A stretch of DNA of 48,955 nt from assembly GCA_029561255.1 (NCBI GenBank), contig JAKQJH010000379.1, forward strand, positions 1 through 48,955, given 5' to 3'. This stretch comes from Bacteroidota bacterium. GTDB taxonomy: Bacteria; Bacteroidota; Bacteroidia; Chitinophagales; Chitinophagaceae. Positions 1-7,829 of this stretch are shown here, in pieces. Numbering within the stretch: the first letter of the stretch is position 1; each line of letters opens with the position of its first letter. Under the pieces are notes generated by a model. It saw nothing but the letters and a program-made list of their open reading frames with translations. It was not told the origin of the DNA and made no database searches. Both the position numbers and the translations under genes were made by a program.

Positions 1-1
1 A

Positions 2-193
2 ATCAGCTGGAAGCGTCTCGAAACCCTCGAAGGAATCGTACGCGAAGGCGATATGATGAAAGTGAAATTAATCGGAACGGATCCTAAATCCGGTAAGTTC
101 AAGCTTTCCCGTAAGGTCCTGATCCCTAAACCGGAACAGGGACCCCGCGATGGGCAAAGACCTCCGGCTCAGGATGATAATTCAGATAACTAA
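2..193 (+). CDS. pnp: Polyribonucleotide nucleotidyltransferase, C-terminal end (partial)
   Basis: This is the 3' end of a gene that starts before the window; 63 codons remain before the TAA stop. They encode the tail of an S1 RNA-binding domain ([17 protein letters not shown], then [16 protein letters not shown]) followed by a short acidic, disordered tail. An S1 domain ending in KLSRK(V/A)L is typical of PNPase, the phosphorolytic 3'-5' exoribonuclease of RNA turnover in the cytoplasm. The catalytic RNase PH domains are outside the window, so the assignment rests on the S1 tail only; another S1 protein is possible but less likely. A strong terminator follows directly. Confidence 0.75.
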   Translation: MSWKRLETLEGIVREGDMMKVKLIGTDPKSGKFKLSRKVLIPKPEQGPRDGQRPPAQDDNSDN

Positions 194-204
194 AATACCT
201 TTAC

Positions 205-232
205 AGCCCCGGAAAAATCCGGGGCTTTTTTT
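205..232 (+). terminator. Rho-independent terminator after pnp
   Basis: Perfect 8-bp stem AGCCCCGG/CCGGGGCT with a 6-nt loop, followed by seven T. It ends 4 nt before the prmA start codon, so prmA must either be read through from pnp or use a promoter inside the end of pnp. Confidence 0.9.
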
Positions 233-235
233 ATT

Positions 236-964
236 ATGGCTAATTATATTGAACTCACTTTTCCGGTAACTGATACCGAATTGCAGCAGGTCCTGATTGC
301 TCAGCTATCCGAAGAAGGGTTTGAAGGATTTGAAGAAAATGAAACGGATCTGAAAGCTTTTATTCCCGAAACTGATTATGAAATAGAAAAAGTGCAAACC
401 ATTGCGGATGCTCACCAGGTTACTTTTTCTGCCACCCTGATTGAAAGCCAGAACTGGAATGCGGTATGGGAATCTAATTTTGATCCTGTTGTTGTAGATG
501 ATTTTGTGGCAGTGAGAGCCGGCTTTCATGAACCCGTTGCCGGAGTGCAGCTGGAAATTGTAATCACGCCTAAAATGAGTTTTGGTACCGGCACAGGCGT
601 GCTCGCTATTTTGGCCGAAAAAAGGGGAGCCGCTGATGTATATGCCATTGATTATGATGACTGGAGTATTGAAAATGCCACGGAAAACTGTACCAACAAT
701 CAGTGCAGTCATGTGCGGCTTAACCTGGCCGATAATGCCGCAGATGCAGGCAAGTCCGATATCATCTTGGCTAATATAAATAAGAATGTAATCCTCGATA
801 ACCTGGCACACCTGAAAAATGCCCTGAACGAAGGAGGCTTAGTTTTACTGAGTGGGCTGCTGATCAGTGATGAAGCCGATATTATAAATGCCGCAAAACC
901 ATTGTCGCTGCAATTAGTCAGGAAGGATGTGATGAATAACTGGATCTGCCTGGTAATGGAATAA
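236..964 (+). CDS. prmA: Ribosomal protein L11 methyltransferase with internal deletion in the SAM-binding domain
   Basis: The N-terminal recognition domain (residues 1-90, with WNAVWESNFDPVVVDDF) and the C-terminal methyltransferase core (DIILANINKN, then LLSGLL and the NNWICLV end) identify PrmA, which trimethylates ribosomal protein L11 using S-adenosylmethionine. The protein has 242 residues; relatives in this phylum have about 270. The missing part can be located. Related proteins read KMSFGTG-HHATT...DFGTG-TGxLAILAEK, whereas here KMSFGTG runs straight into TGVLAILAEK (residues 113-129, nt 581-595). About 28 residues between two FGTG copies are gone, in frame. They include the HHxTT segment and the first beta strand and aspartate of SAM motif I. 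The enzyme is probably inactive or impaired. ATG lies 4 nt after the upstream terminator. No other start fits. Confidence 0.9.
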   Translation: MANYIELTFPVTDTELQQVLIAQLSEEGFEGFEENETDLKAFIPETDYEIEKVQTIADAHQVTFSATLIESQNWNAVWESNFDPVVVDDFVAVRAGFHEPVAGVQLEIVITPKMSFGTGTGVLAILAEKRGAADVYAIDYDDWSIENATENCTNNQCSHVRLNLADNAADAGKSDIILANINKNVILDNLAHLKNALNEGGLVLLSGLLISDEADIINAAKPLSLQLVRKDVMNNWICLVME

Positions 965-991
965 GTACGAAGTAAGAAGTACGAAGTACGA
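964..991 (+). repeat. Heptanucleotide tandem repeat, 4 units
   Basis: Four consecutive 7-nt units AGTACGA, AGTAAGA, AGTACGA, AGTACGA start on the last base of the prmA stop codon. A second, shorter heptamer pair (CACCGAA, CAACGAA) sits at 1044-1057 in the same spacer. The spacer (965-1181) holds no gene. Confidence 0.8.
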
Positions 992-1136
992 CTGACGTGC
1001 CTTGAACCTTTAACTTACAGGAGGGGTTGTTCCCAACAACTAACACCGAACAACGAACACCTGGTCATTACTGTTTAACCATTACCTGAATATTTTCAAC
1101 AGGTTAATTTACTGTTATCACTTTCCGGAATTTTAG

Positions 1137-1144
1137 TATTTTTG
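1137..1144 (+). promoter_or_regulatory. Bacteroidota -7 promoter box upstream of plsY
   Basis: TATTTTTG matches TAnnTTTG, 37 nt before the plsY ATG. No clear -33 TTTG was found at the usual spacing, so this is a candidate. Confidence 0.5.
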
Positions 1145-1181
1145 TTTTTTGCTTCTAAACAGCAGATAATGGCAAGGTTCT

Positions 1182-1850
1182 ATGAATGAACTTCTTCTGA
1201 TTATTGTTGCATATCTAATTGGTAGTATACCCACCTCTGTCTGGGTAAGCAAATCCTTTTTCAATATTGATATCAGGGATTATGGTAGTGGCAATGCCGG
1301 CGCCACGAATACCTATCGGGTACTGGGTTCCAAATGGGGAACATTTGTAATGGTGGTGGATATGCTGAAAGGAGTGCTGGCGGTTAAACTGGCTCTTTTA
1401 TTACCTGAATATGCCGATAATGAAGTAAACCTGCAGAATCTGCAGACTGGCCTGGGCCTGGCTGCTGTGGTGGGACATATATTTCCTATTTGGGCCGATT
1501 TCAGGGGCGGTAAAGGAGTGGCTACTTTATTTGGACTGGTGCTGGGAATCTCTCCCTGGACCGCACTCAGTTGCGTCGGTATTTTTTCCATTGTTTTATA
1601 CCTGACCCGTTTTGTGTCCCTGAGTTCTATCCTGGCCAGCATCGCTTTCCCTTTCTTTATTCTGGTCATTTTTAATGTGGAGAATCCGGTCTACCGCGTC
1701 TTTGCCATAGCCGTGGCCCTGATGGTTTTACTGACCCATCAGAAAAATATCAGTCGTCTTCTGAAAGGCAATGAAAGCAAAGTGCCGATTCTAAAAGGCC
1801 GTGACCGTCGTCGTCAACGCCGCCGGGAAGCCCGCCAGAGCAACGATTAA
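1182..1850 (+). CDS. plsY: Acyl-phosphate:glycerol-3-phosphate acyltransferase PlsY
   Basis: PlsY is an inner-membrane enzyme that moves an acyl group from acyl-phosphate to glycerol-3-phosphate, the first committed step of phospholipid synthesis. The three family signatures are present in order: GSGNAGATNTYR (about residue 36), the glycine-rich loop RGGKGVAT (about 109) and HQKNISRLLKGNESK (about 186). The N-terminus starts directly with a membrane helix containing GSIPTS, and the rest is made of further hydrophobic helices. Its 222 residues are normal for the family. The tail after residue 205 is very basic (RDRRRQRRREAR), a common extension in this phylum. The upstream ATG at 1169 opens only a six-codon frame, so 1182 is the start. 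Confidence 0.96.
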   Translation: MNELLLIIVAYLIGSIPTSVWVSKSFFNIDIRDYGSGNAGATNTYRVLGSKWGTFVMVVDMLKGVLAVKLALLLPEYADNEVNLQNLQTGLGLAAVVGHIFPIWADFRGGKGVATLFGLVLGISPWTALSCVGIFSIVLYLTRFVSLSSILASIAFPFFILVIFNVENPVYRVFAIAVALMVLLTHQKNISRLLKGNESKVPILKGRDRRRQRRREARQSND

Positions 1851-1918
1851 TCCCCGTTTTTTAACTTTGATAAAAAGAATTTGAGCAATCATGTAACCTG
1901 ATTGGTATAATGATTGAT

Positions 1919-1926
1919 TATTTTTG
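1919..1926 (+). promoter_or_regulatory. Bacteroidota -7 promoter box upstream of the M48 protease gene
   Basis: TATTTTTG matches TAnnTTTG and ends 16 nt before the ATG at 1943, which would give a very short leader. Confidence 0.5.
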
Positions 1927-1942
1927 ATATAAAATCACCTGT

Positions 1943-2755
1943 ATGATACAAAGAATCTTTACTTTTTTTGTGGTATCATTTTTACTGATCGCTTGTTCCA
2001 CAAACCCGCTTTCCGGAAAAAAACAACTCAAATTACTGCCGGAAGCCGAATTGCAGAATATGGCCACTACAGAATACAAGCAATTTCTGTCCACAACTAA
2101 AGTAGTAGGGAATACCAATAACCGGGACGCAGAAATGGTAAAAAGGGTAGGGCAGCGGATCGTCAGTGCCGTGGAAGCATACTATAAGGAAATCGGTAAA
2201 TCCGGTGATCTGGCCGGTTATAAATGGGAAGTTAACCTGGTGGAAGATAAAGCGGTTAATGCCTGGTGTATGCCGGGTGGAAAGATTGTAGTCTATACCG
2301 GAATTTTGCCCATAACCCAAAACGAAGCCGCCCTGGCCGCGGTAATGGGTCATGAAGTTTCTCACGCACTTTTGCAACATGGCAACCAGCGGATGAGCCA
2401 GGGTATCCTCCAGCAACTTGGCGGGGTGGCTTTATCTGTAGCCGTGGCAAACAAACCCCAGGAAACGCAGAACTTATTCCTGGGCGCTTATGGTGCCGGT
2501 TCTCAGGTTGGAGTATTACTTCCGTTCAGCCGTAAACATGAACTGGAAGCAGATCGTTACGGACTTATTTTCGCCGCTATGGCCGGTTATAACCCACAGG
2601 AAGCCATTGCTCTCTGGGAGCGGATGGAGAAAGCTTCTGCCGGACAATCCCCTCCTGAATTTATGAGTACACACCCGACAGAAGGTCGCCGGATTGAGCA
2701 ACTTAAAAAATATATGCCTGAAGCGCTGGAACGGTATAAGCCTGTAGGTAAATGA
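1943..2755 (+). CDS. M48-family zinc metalloprotease, lipoprotein
   Basis: The first 17 residues form a signal peptide ending in a lipobox (LLIAC, Cys18), so the protein is probably lipid-anchored on the periplasmic side. The protease motif HEVSH is at residues 137-141 and the third zinc ligand is Glu200 in HELEADRYG. This HExxH...ExEAD arrangement is that of M48 peptidases of the Oma1/LoiP/YcaL type, which take part in quality control of envelope proteins. A proline-rich STHPTEGRRIEQL segment near residue 240 is also typical. The 270-residue length is normal for the soluble lipoprotein subgroup, and no TPR domain follows. It is a single-gene unit with its own -7 box and terminator. The substrate cannot be told from sequence. 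Confidence 0.93.
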   Translation: MIQRIFTFFVVSFLLIACSTNPLSGKKQLKLLPEAELQNMATTEYKQFLSTTKVVGNTNNRDAEMVKRVGQRIVSAVEAYYKEIGKSGDLAGYKWEVNLVEDKAVNAWCMPGGKIVVYTGILPITQNEAALAAVMGHEVSHALLQHGNQRMSQGILQQLGGVALSVAVANKPQETQNLFLGAYGAGSQVGVLLPFSRKHELEADRYGLIFAAMAGYNPQEAIALWERMEKASAGQSPPEFMSTHPTEGRRIEQLKKYMPEALERYKPVGK

Positions 2756-2777
2756 TTTAGATCAAGTTATTTAAAAA

Positions 2778-2815
2778 TCCCTCTGAAGTGGTAACTGTTG
2801 CTTCAGAGGGATTTT
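2778..2815 (+). terminator. Rho-independent terminator after the M48 protease gene
   Basis: An 11-bp perfect stem TCCCTCTGAAG/CTTCAGAGGGA with a 12-nt loop, followed by TTTT. Confidence 0.88.
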
Positions 2816-2852
2816 AATTTTAATAGGTGTAGAAAATACACATATTAATCAG

Positions 2853-2860
2853 TACCTTTG
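2853..2860 (+). promoter_or_regulatory. Bacteroidota -7 promoter box (TACCTTTG)
   Basis: TACCTTTGCA is a close match to TAnnTTTG. Transcription would start near 2868 and give a leader of about 66 nt before the ATG at 2934. I see no clear stable hairpin in that leader. Confidence 0.65.
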
Positions 2861-2933
2861 CAGTCCCTGCTTTGAGAACTCGGTTGATTTTTACAATTAA
2901 TATCAGCCGGAACCTTTAAAATAGCTTCTAAGT

Positions 2934-3380
2934 ATGTCACAAACTGTTTTTGAAAAGTTACAACTGGCAGACGAAAAGAATCTTCTTATTCAGGGTTTGC
3001 CCTCTTCCATCGAGAAACAATTCAGCAAGCTTTCTTTCTGCAAAAACATGACCCCGCTTTTAAAAAGCCGTAAAATCGACTTTGCGCTCGTTTTTGCTGT
3101 AAATGAGAACCAGTTGAATGGTATCCTCCGTGATGTTATGCCTTCCCTTAAAACCGGTTCTAAATTCTGGGTGGCCTATCCCAAGACCACATCCAAAATT
3201 GTAACCGACCTGAACCGGGAATGCAGCTGGAACGGGCTGACCTGTGAAGGGTACGAAAGCATCGAACGGGTTGAACTGGATCATGTATGGAGTGCAATGC
3301 GTTTTACCCGTTGCGAAGAGTACCGTGGCGCTGATATCGGTGCAAGCCGTAAAAGAGCCGCTGCTGCTGTAGCTGAATAA
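2934..3380 (+). CDS. DUF3052-like protein of unknown function
   Basis: A 148-residue cytoplasmic protein with no signal peptide or membrane segment. Its layout resembles DUF3052 proteins: a hydrophobic strand near the N-terminus (NLLIQGLP), then DFALVFAVNENQL, a SLKTGSKFWVAYPK strand-turn, TSKIVTDLNR, and a final DHVWSAMRF. This is like the second half of a Rossmann or methyltransferase-type fold without a cofactor loop. DUF3052 has no established function, and my match is from memory of the motif order. The C-terminus is a short Arg/Ala-rich tail. It is transcribed alone, between its own -7 box and a terminator. Confidence 0.7.
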   Translation: MSQTVFEKLQLADEKNLLIQGLPSSIEKQFSKLSFCKNMTPLLKSRKIDFALVFAVNENQLNGILRDVMPSLKTGSKFWVAYPKTTSKIVTDLNRECSWNGLTCEGYESIERVELDHVWSAMRFTRCEEYRGADIGASRKRAAAAVAE

Positions 3381-3398
3381 ATTTTTAAATTGAATTCC

Positions 3399-3430
3399 AG
3401 GGCTGTATCTCCATGATGCAGCCCTTTTTA
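3399..3430 (+). terminator. Rho-independent terminator after the DUF3052-like gene
   Basis: Stem AGGGCTG/CAGCCCT with a 13-nt loop followed by five T. It ends 6 nt before the start codon of the CYTH gene. Confidence 0.75.
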
Positions 3431-3435
3431 ATTTT

Positions 3436-3969
3436 ATGAGTTACCTGAATGTGGAGATAAAGGCCCGAAGTAAGGATTCCGCCAGGATCCGTGAATACCT
3501 GGTCAGCCAGGGGGCCGAATTAAAAGGAACAGACCGCCAGACCGACACTTATTTTAATGTCCCCAATGGCCGGTTGAAACTCAGGGAGGGAAATATCGAG
3601 AATAACCTGATTTTTTATGAACGTCCGGACCAGGCTGGTCCCAAACAATCCGCCTTCCAACTGGTTCGGGTACCCGATGCGGCCGGACTTAAAAAAGCCC
3701 TGGCCAGTTCAAATGGCATAAAAGTAGTCGTGGAAAAAATCCGGGAAATCTATTATCTCCGGAATGTCAAATTCCATATTGACGAGGTACCCGGCCTGGG
3801 TTCCTTTGTGGAAATCGAAGCTGGAAATATTAAAGCACCTGAATTGGATGCGGGGCAGTTAAAAGCACAATGTGATTTTTATTTAGCGGCTTTTGGTATT
3901 GCAGCGCCCGATCTGGTGGAAGTATCTTACAGTGATCTGCTGATGGCAAAGCAGGGCATCAGCGGATAA
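3436..3969 (+). CDS. CYTH-domain protein (class IV adenylate cyclase-like)
   Basis: 177 residues forming a single CYTH (triphosphate tunnel) domain. CYTH enzymes act on triphosphates with a divalent metal: adenylate cyclase AC2, thiamine triphosphatase or inorganic triphosphatase. Visible motifs are the N-terminal signature NVEIKAR (residues 5-11), RLKLREG, the central IYYLRNVKFHIDEVPGLGSFVEIEAG strand pair (about 112-137), and the C-terminal VSYSDLL seen in AC2/CyaB proteins. The usual first Glu of ExExK is Asn here; as far as I recall that is normal for this Bacteroidota subgroup. Whether it makes cAMP is unknown. Its end overlaps the end of dnaG by 11 nt on the opposite strand. Confidence 0.85.
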   Translation: MSYLNVEIKARSKDSARIREYLVSQGAELKGTDRQTDTYFNVPNGRLKLREGNIENNLIFYERPDQAGPKQSAFQLVRVPDAAGLKKALASSNGIKVVVEKIREIYYLRNVKFHIDEVPGLGSFVEIEAGNIKAPELDAGQLKAQCDFYLAAFGIAAPDLVEVSYSDLLMAKQGISG

Positions 3970-5992
3970 TTACAGTACCCATTTTGCGGGTCAGTTCAAT
4001 TTCCATCTGTTTCAGGTGATCATGGGTCTGGTGCAGCATACTGAATTCCTCCGGGGTATGTTCTTTTTCCAGGTCCAGCTGATTCTCCAGCAGCATCCTT
4101 TTAATTTTCCGCAGTTTCAGGTAGTTTACGGCTGATTCAACCTGGTCATTGGTCTTATCCTCATCTATTTTCAGGAAACGAAGTAACTGATCATTGTTTT
4201 CCGGCGAAACCGTCCGGATAAAATCCTCATAGGATTGTTCAAAAAGGCTTTTCTGGTAGCCACCGGCCTGACTGAATTCACTCCGCCAATGATCACTTTC
4301 CTCGTAAGGAAAATTGAGCAGGGATACGGCAAAAGCACTTAAATTGGAATCAGGATGATGAATAAAAAAACTGCGGCTGGCCTGTTCCGGACGTTGTTGC
4401 AATAATTCCCTGAAGACAGCGATAAGCCGGATCACTTCTTTATTATCAAGCAGGGATTCATCTACCATTTCCTCCAGTATATATTCCCCCACCAGTTTTT
4501 GATCATCCCATTTTTTGATCCCGTATTCCAGGATAATCCGGGCAACTTCCCGTTCCTGCAGATCATCTTTAAACAGGAGGTTGAAAGTAGTTTCATCAAA
4601 ATTGCTTTCTTCTCCCTGCCTGGCATTTTGCTCAAACTGCTTTGCCTCCTCTGCCGGTTGCTTCCGCTCCATACTGCTGACCCGGTCACGGATAAATTTA
4701 TTGACCAGTGCATGCAGTCCTCCTTCATCAATTTTCAGCAGTTCGGAGCATTGCTTGATATAATCCTGCTGCCTGGTAAAATCCTCCGCCTTATTGATCC
4801 GGGCAATGGTTTCCGCCATCCGGTTCACCACTTCCGATTTCTTAATGGAATCGGAACCGGCATCTTTCAGGGCCACTTCCAGCTGGAAGAGGATAAAGTC
4901 CTTTTTATTTTTCTGGATAAACTGGGTGAATGCCCCGGCACCCACTTTATTGACATAACTGTCCGGGTCCTCTTTATCCGGTATCAGCACCAGTTTTACA
5001 TTCAACCCTTCTTCCAGCGCCAGGTCCAGCCCCCGCAGCGCCGCTTTTATTCCCGCGGAATCCCCATCATAAATAATGGTGAGGTTATTCGTGTATTTCC
5101 GGATCAGCCGCAACTGATCGGGGGTCAGGGATGTACCCCCACTGGCAACAACGTTTTCAATTCCTGCCTGGTGTAAAGACACCACATCTGTATAACCTTC
5201 CACCAGCAGACATTCGTCTGCTTTATCAATGGCCTGCCGGGCAAAATAGGAGCCATAAAGAATCTTACTTTTTATATAGAGTTCGTTCTCCGGGGTATTG
5301 ATATACTTGGGAGCCTTCTCATTGGCCTTGAGAATACGGGCACCAAACCCGAGCACTTTGCCGCTATGATTATGTACCGGGAAGATGACCCGTCCCCGGT
5401 AATTGTCCATCAACTGATCATTCCGGTTCGCAACGAGTCCGGATTTAACCAGGAGTTCCGGATTGAATTGTTTTCCAATAGCCTCTTTTGTAAATGCATC
5501 CCGTTGTTCGGGCGAATACCCTAACTGGAATTTCTTAATGATCTCTTCCCGGAATCCCCGTTCCTTGAAATAGGCCAGTCCTATATCCTGGCCTTCTTCA
5601 GACTCAAATAGCATCCGGCTGAAAAACTGCTGGGCAAAACTGTTGATGATATAAAGGCTGTCGGCGGCCTGTAATTGCTGCCGTTGTTCATCGCTTACAA
5701 AGGTTTCTTCAATCTCAATACCGTACCGGTTGGCCAGCCATTTAAGGGCTTCAACATAACTGTACTTTTCATGCTCCATCACAAAGCTGACGGTATTCCC
5801 GCTTTTTCCACAGCCAAAGCACTTATAGATTTCCTTGCTGGGCGAAACTGTGAAGGAGGGCGATTTTTCATTGTGAAAAGGGCAAAGGCCCAGGTAGTTG
5901 GAACCCCGTCTTTTCAGCTTGACAAAACTGCCTACCACATCAATAATATCCGTGCGTCCGAGTATTTGTTGTATGGTATTGGGTGAAATCAT
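3959..5992 (-). CDS. dnaG: DNA primase DnaG
   Basis: DnaG makes the RNA primers for DNA replication. The N-terminal CHC2 zinc ribbon has C37, H40, C58 and C61 (CPFH...CFGC). The catalytic core follows with the RGRVIFPVHN and APKYINTPE blocks. The TOPRIM centre has LLVEGYTDVVSLH with the catalytic Glu265 and the metal-binding IYDGDSAGIKAA near residue 314. The C-terminal third (from about 430) is the less conserved helicase-binding region, mostly helical. The length of 677 residues is normal. It is transcribed alone, convergent with the CYTH gene and overlapping it by 11 nt, with no intrinsic terminator visible between them. Confidence 0.97.
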   Translation of the reverse strand: MISPNTIQQILGRTDIIDVVGSFVKLKRRGSNYLGLCPFHNEKSPSFTVSPSKEIYKCFGCGKSGNTVSFVMEHEKYSYVEALKWLANRYGIEIEETFVSDEQRQQLQAADSLYIINSFAQQFFSRMLFESEEGQDIGLAYFKERGFREEIIKKFQLGYSPEQRDAFTKEAIGKQFNPELLVKSGLVANRNDQLMDNYRGRVIFPVHNHSGKVLGFGARILKANEKAPKYINTPENELYIKSKILYGSYFARQAIDKADECLLVEGYTDVVSLHQAGIENVVASGGTSLTPDQLRLIRKYTNNLTIIYDGDSAGIKAALRGLDLALEEGLNVKLVLIPDKEDPDSYVNKVGAGAFTQFIQKNKKDFILFQLEVALKDAGSDSIKKSEVVNRMAETIARINKAEDFTRQQDYIKQCSELLKIDEGGLHALVNKFIRDRVSSMERKQPAEEAKQFEQNARQGEESNFDETTFNLLFKDDLQEREVARIILEYGIKKWDDQKLVGEYILEEMVDESLLDNKEVIRLIAVFRELLQQRPEQASRSFFIHHPDSNLSAFAVSLLNFPYEESDHWRSEFSQAGGYQKSLFEQSYEDFIRTVSPENNDQLLRFLKIDEDKTNDQVESAVNYLKLRKIKRMLLENQLDLEKEHTPEEFSMLHQTHDHLKQMEIELTRKMGTVIIR

Positions 5993-6194
5993 GAAGGGAG
6001 GGCAAGTTATTAAAAATGCGGGACAATCCCGGACTCGTCAATAATTGGGTTGGCCAGTTGAAAACAGCAGTTTACCCCCTTGATTTTATCCCTGAAAATC
6101 GTTTAAAATCACTCAGATGTGATAAATTCCGAAAAAACACCCGACGTTGAATAAACCATCGGATACTTTTCTCGTCTCATACAAAACTTATTAC

Positions 6195-7106
6195 ATGAAA
6201 GCATTCAGCAAATTATCCACCCTGATTACCGGATTCCTGTTTATAGGAGCTTCCGCAACCGCCCAGCAAACGGGGGTTGATTCCACCGGGTTACCCGGCG
6301 ACCATTTCAGTTTGCAGGGCGCCCTGCAATTGTTTCAGCAATCCACCAGCATCGAAGATTTTGAGAAAGCCCTGAACCTGGAATCCAATCATGTCAATAA
6401 CCTCGACCTGAATGGGGACGGGGAAACAGATTATATCCGTGTCATAGATAAATCAGAGAAAGAGGTGCATGCTTTTGTTTTGCAGGTACCGGTCTCTGCC
6501 TCAGAGAACCAGGATATCGCGGTGATTGAACTGGAAAAAACAGGTGACAGCACCGCGGTGGTTCAGATCATCGGGGATGAAGATATATATGGGGAAGCGG
6601 TGATCGTTGAACCGGATGGAGGAGGAGAGGAAGAAGCTTTCATGGATTATAATGACAGTAAATTGAGCGGTCCGAATGCCGGCTATAATTTCATGACGCC
6701 CCGTATAGTGATCAATGTATGGGCATGGCCTTCGGTTCGGTTTATATATGGGCCCGTTTACCGTCCCTGGATTTCTCCCTGGCGCTGGAAAAATTACCCC
6801 GGTTGGTGGAGACCCTGGCGTCCCTTTGCCTGGCAGGTCTGGCATCCGTACCGGATGCATTATCATCGCCCCTTTGTAGTGGTTCGCACGCACAGAGTGT
6901 TGCATGCACACCGGGTTTACACGCCGTTCCGTACCACTTCAGTAACTGTCCGTACCCGACATGCGTCAACGGTTGGCAACTATCGCGTCAACCGTACCCG
7001 TACCACCGTGGCTGGCCCGCGCGGCAATAAAGCCACCATTAAAAAAACAACCGTAACCGGTCCGCGTGGCAATAAAGCCACCCGGGTAAAAGTGAGAAAA
7101 CATTGA
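6195..7106 (+). CDS. Secreted Trp-rich protein with C-terminal GPRGNKAT repeats, function unknown
   Basis: I do not recognise this family. The start at 6195 was chosen because it begins directly with a signal peptide (MKAFSKLSTLITGFLFIGASATAQ); an earlier ATG at 6147 would add 16 polar residues in front. The mature part (about 280 residues) has three zones: a moderately acidic domain with a DLNGDGETDYIRV stretch that resembles a calcium-binding loop; a Trp/Pro/Arg-rich zone (about residues 175-225, WAWPSVRF, WISPWRW, WWRPWRP); and a basic His/Arg/Thr tail with two copies of GPRGNKAT. The tail is strongly positive and could bind polyanions or the cell surface; that is inference. It appears to be transcribed alone and is followed by a strong terminator. 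Confidence 0.8.
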   Translation: MKAFSKLSTLITGFLFIGASATAQQTGVDSTGLPGDHFSLQGALQLFQQSTSIEDFEKALNLESNHVNNLDLNGDGETDYIRVIDKSEKEVHAFVLQVPVSASENQDIAVIELEKTGDSTAVVQIIGDEDIYGEAVIVEPDGGGEEEAFMDYNDSKLSGPNAGYNFMTPRIVINVWAWPSVRFIYGPVYRPWISPWRWKNYPGWWRPWRPFAWQVWHPYRMHYHRPFVVVRTHRVLHAHRVYTPFRTTSVTVRTRHASTVGNYRVNRTRTTVAGPRGNKATIKKTTVTGPRGNKATRVKVRKH

Positions 7107-7140
7107 TGTTTTAACAATGAATAAATAGAATATACGGAAA

Positions 7141-7175
7141 AAATGCACAGGATCATCCTGTGCATTTCTTTTTTT
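7141..7175 (+). terminator. Rho-independent terminator (long palindrome)
   Basis: AAATGCACAGGAT, one central C, then the exact reverse complement: a 13-bp inverted repeat followed by a T-rich run. The rest of the spacer to 7343 is AT-rich and holds a small hairpin (CTGTC/GACAG, 7279-7295) but no gene. Confidence 0.85.
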
Positions 7176-7343
7176 ATTTAAGCCTGTTTTTTATTTGAAT
7201 TTATTTAAAATGGTCTTAACTTAACTGTGGCAAAAAGAACAAAAACCCTCCTCTGCTAAGTCCATAACCCTGGATAATCTGTCAGCTTCAGACAGTATTT
7301 CCAACCAGTTCTTTTATTAATTAACTTCTAAATTTTAAATGCC

Positions 7344-7709
7344 ATGGTACAGGTAGACATCTCACAGCACTCTGCGGAGTGCAATGCCTGGAGAGCACAG
7401 CTCCGCAATTATCGTGATGAATTGATGCAAGACGAAAACCAGATCCGGCAAATCGCCGGTAAACCGCTCTCCAAAGAACAATTACTCGAAGTCGAACATC
7501 TCCACAACCAGTTTCACATCCAGCTGATCAACATTCACGATCTCAAGCAGTCGATCAAACTACACGAACGCCAATTACAGGTTGAATCCCCCGCCTCAGA
7601 AGAAACAGCCGGTACACATGAAAAATTACAGGATGAATTCCGCTCACTCGAACTTACTCTTCAGCAGCTCCGTTCTGAGTTCAGTGGTTTTCTGTCGCGA
7701 ACTTCCTGA
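7344..7709 (+). CDS. Small coiled-coil protein of unknown function
   Basis: 121 residues without signal peptide or membrane segment. Almost the whole protein is predicted by eye to be helical and rich in Glu, Gln, Leu and His, with heptad-like spacing of Leu/Ile from about residue 20 to 75 and again from 90 to 115. I recognise no catalytic motif. It lies 120 nt before the EF-G paralogue in the same direction. A role in dimerisation or as an adaptor is plausible from composition only. Confidence 0.7.
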   Translation: MVQVDISQHSAECNAWRAQLRNYRDELMQDENQIRQIAGKPLSKEQLLEVEHLHNQFHIQLINIHDLKQSIKLHERQLQVESPASEETAGTHEKLQDEFRSLELTLQQLRSEFSGFLSRTS

Positions 7710-7829
7710 AGCGACTGATTACTGACTTTAATCAGCCCGGACCCTAACCGGGTTCATTGTTACTATCTGATCAATTTTGAAGATTTGTAGAAGTCATACA
7801 CATTTTCTTCAATACTAAATTTTATTGCT

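Noticed and set aside
305-811. Long antisense open frame across prmA.
   Set aside because: Composition and residues make no sense as a protein, and it lies fully inside a recognised gene. The same reasoning removes the long antisense frames at 7902-8345, 4499-5176, 35173-35676 and 43413-43973.
1169-1189. Upstream six-codon frame overlapping the plsY start (ATG GCA AGG TTC TAT GAA TGA).
   Set aside because: Too short to call, no conservation evidence, and such frames arise easily by chance.
3448-3462. First Glu of the CYTH signature ExExK is Asn in the 3436 gene.
   Set aside because: As far as I recall this is normal for the Bacteroidota subgroup, so it is not a loss in this strain.
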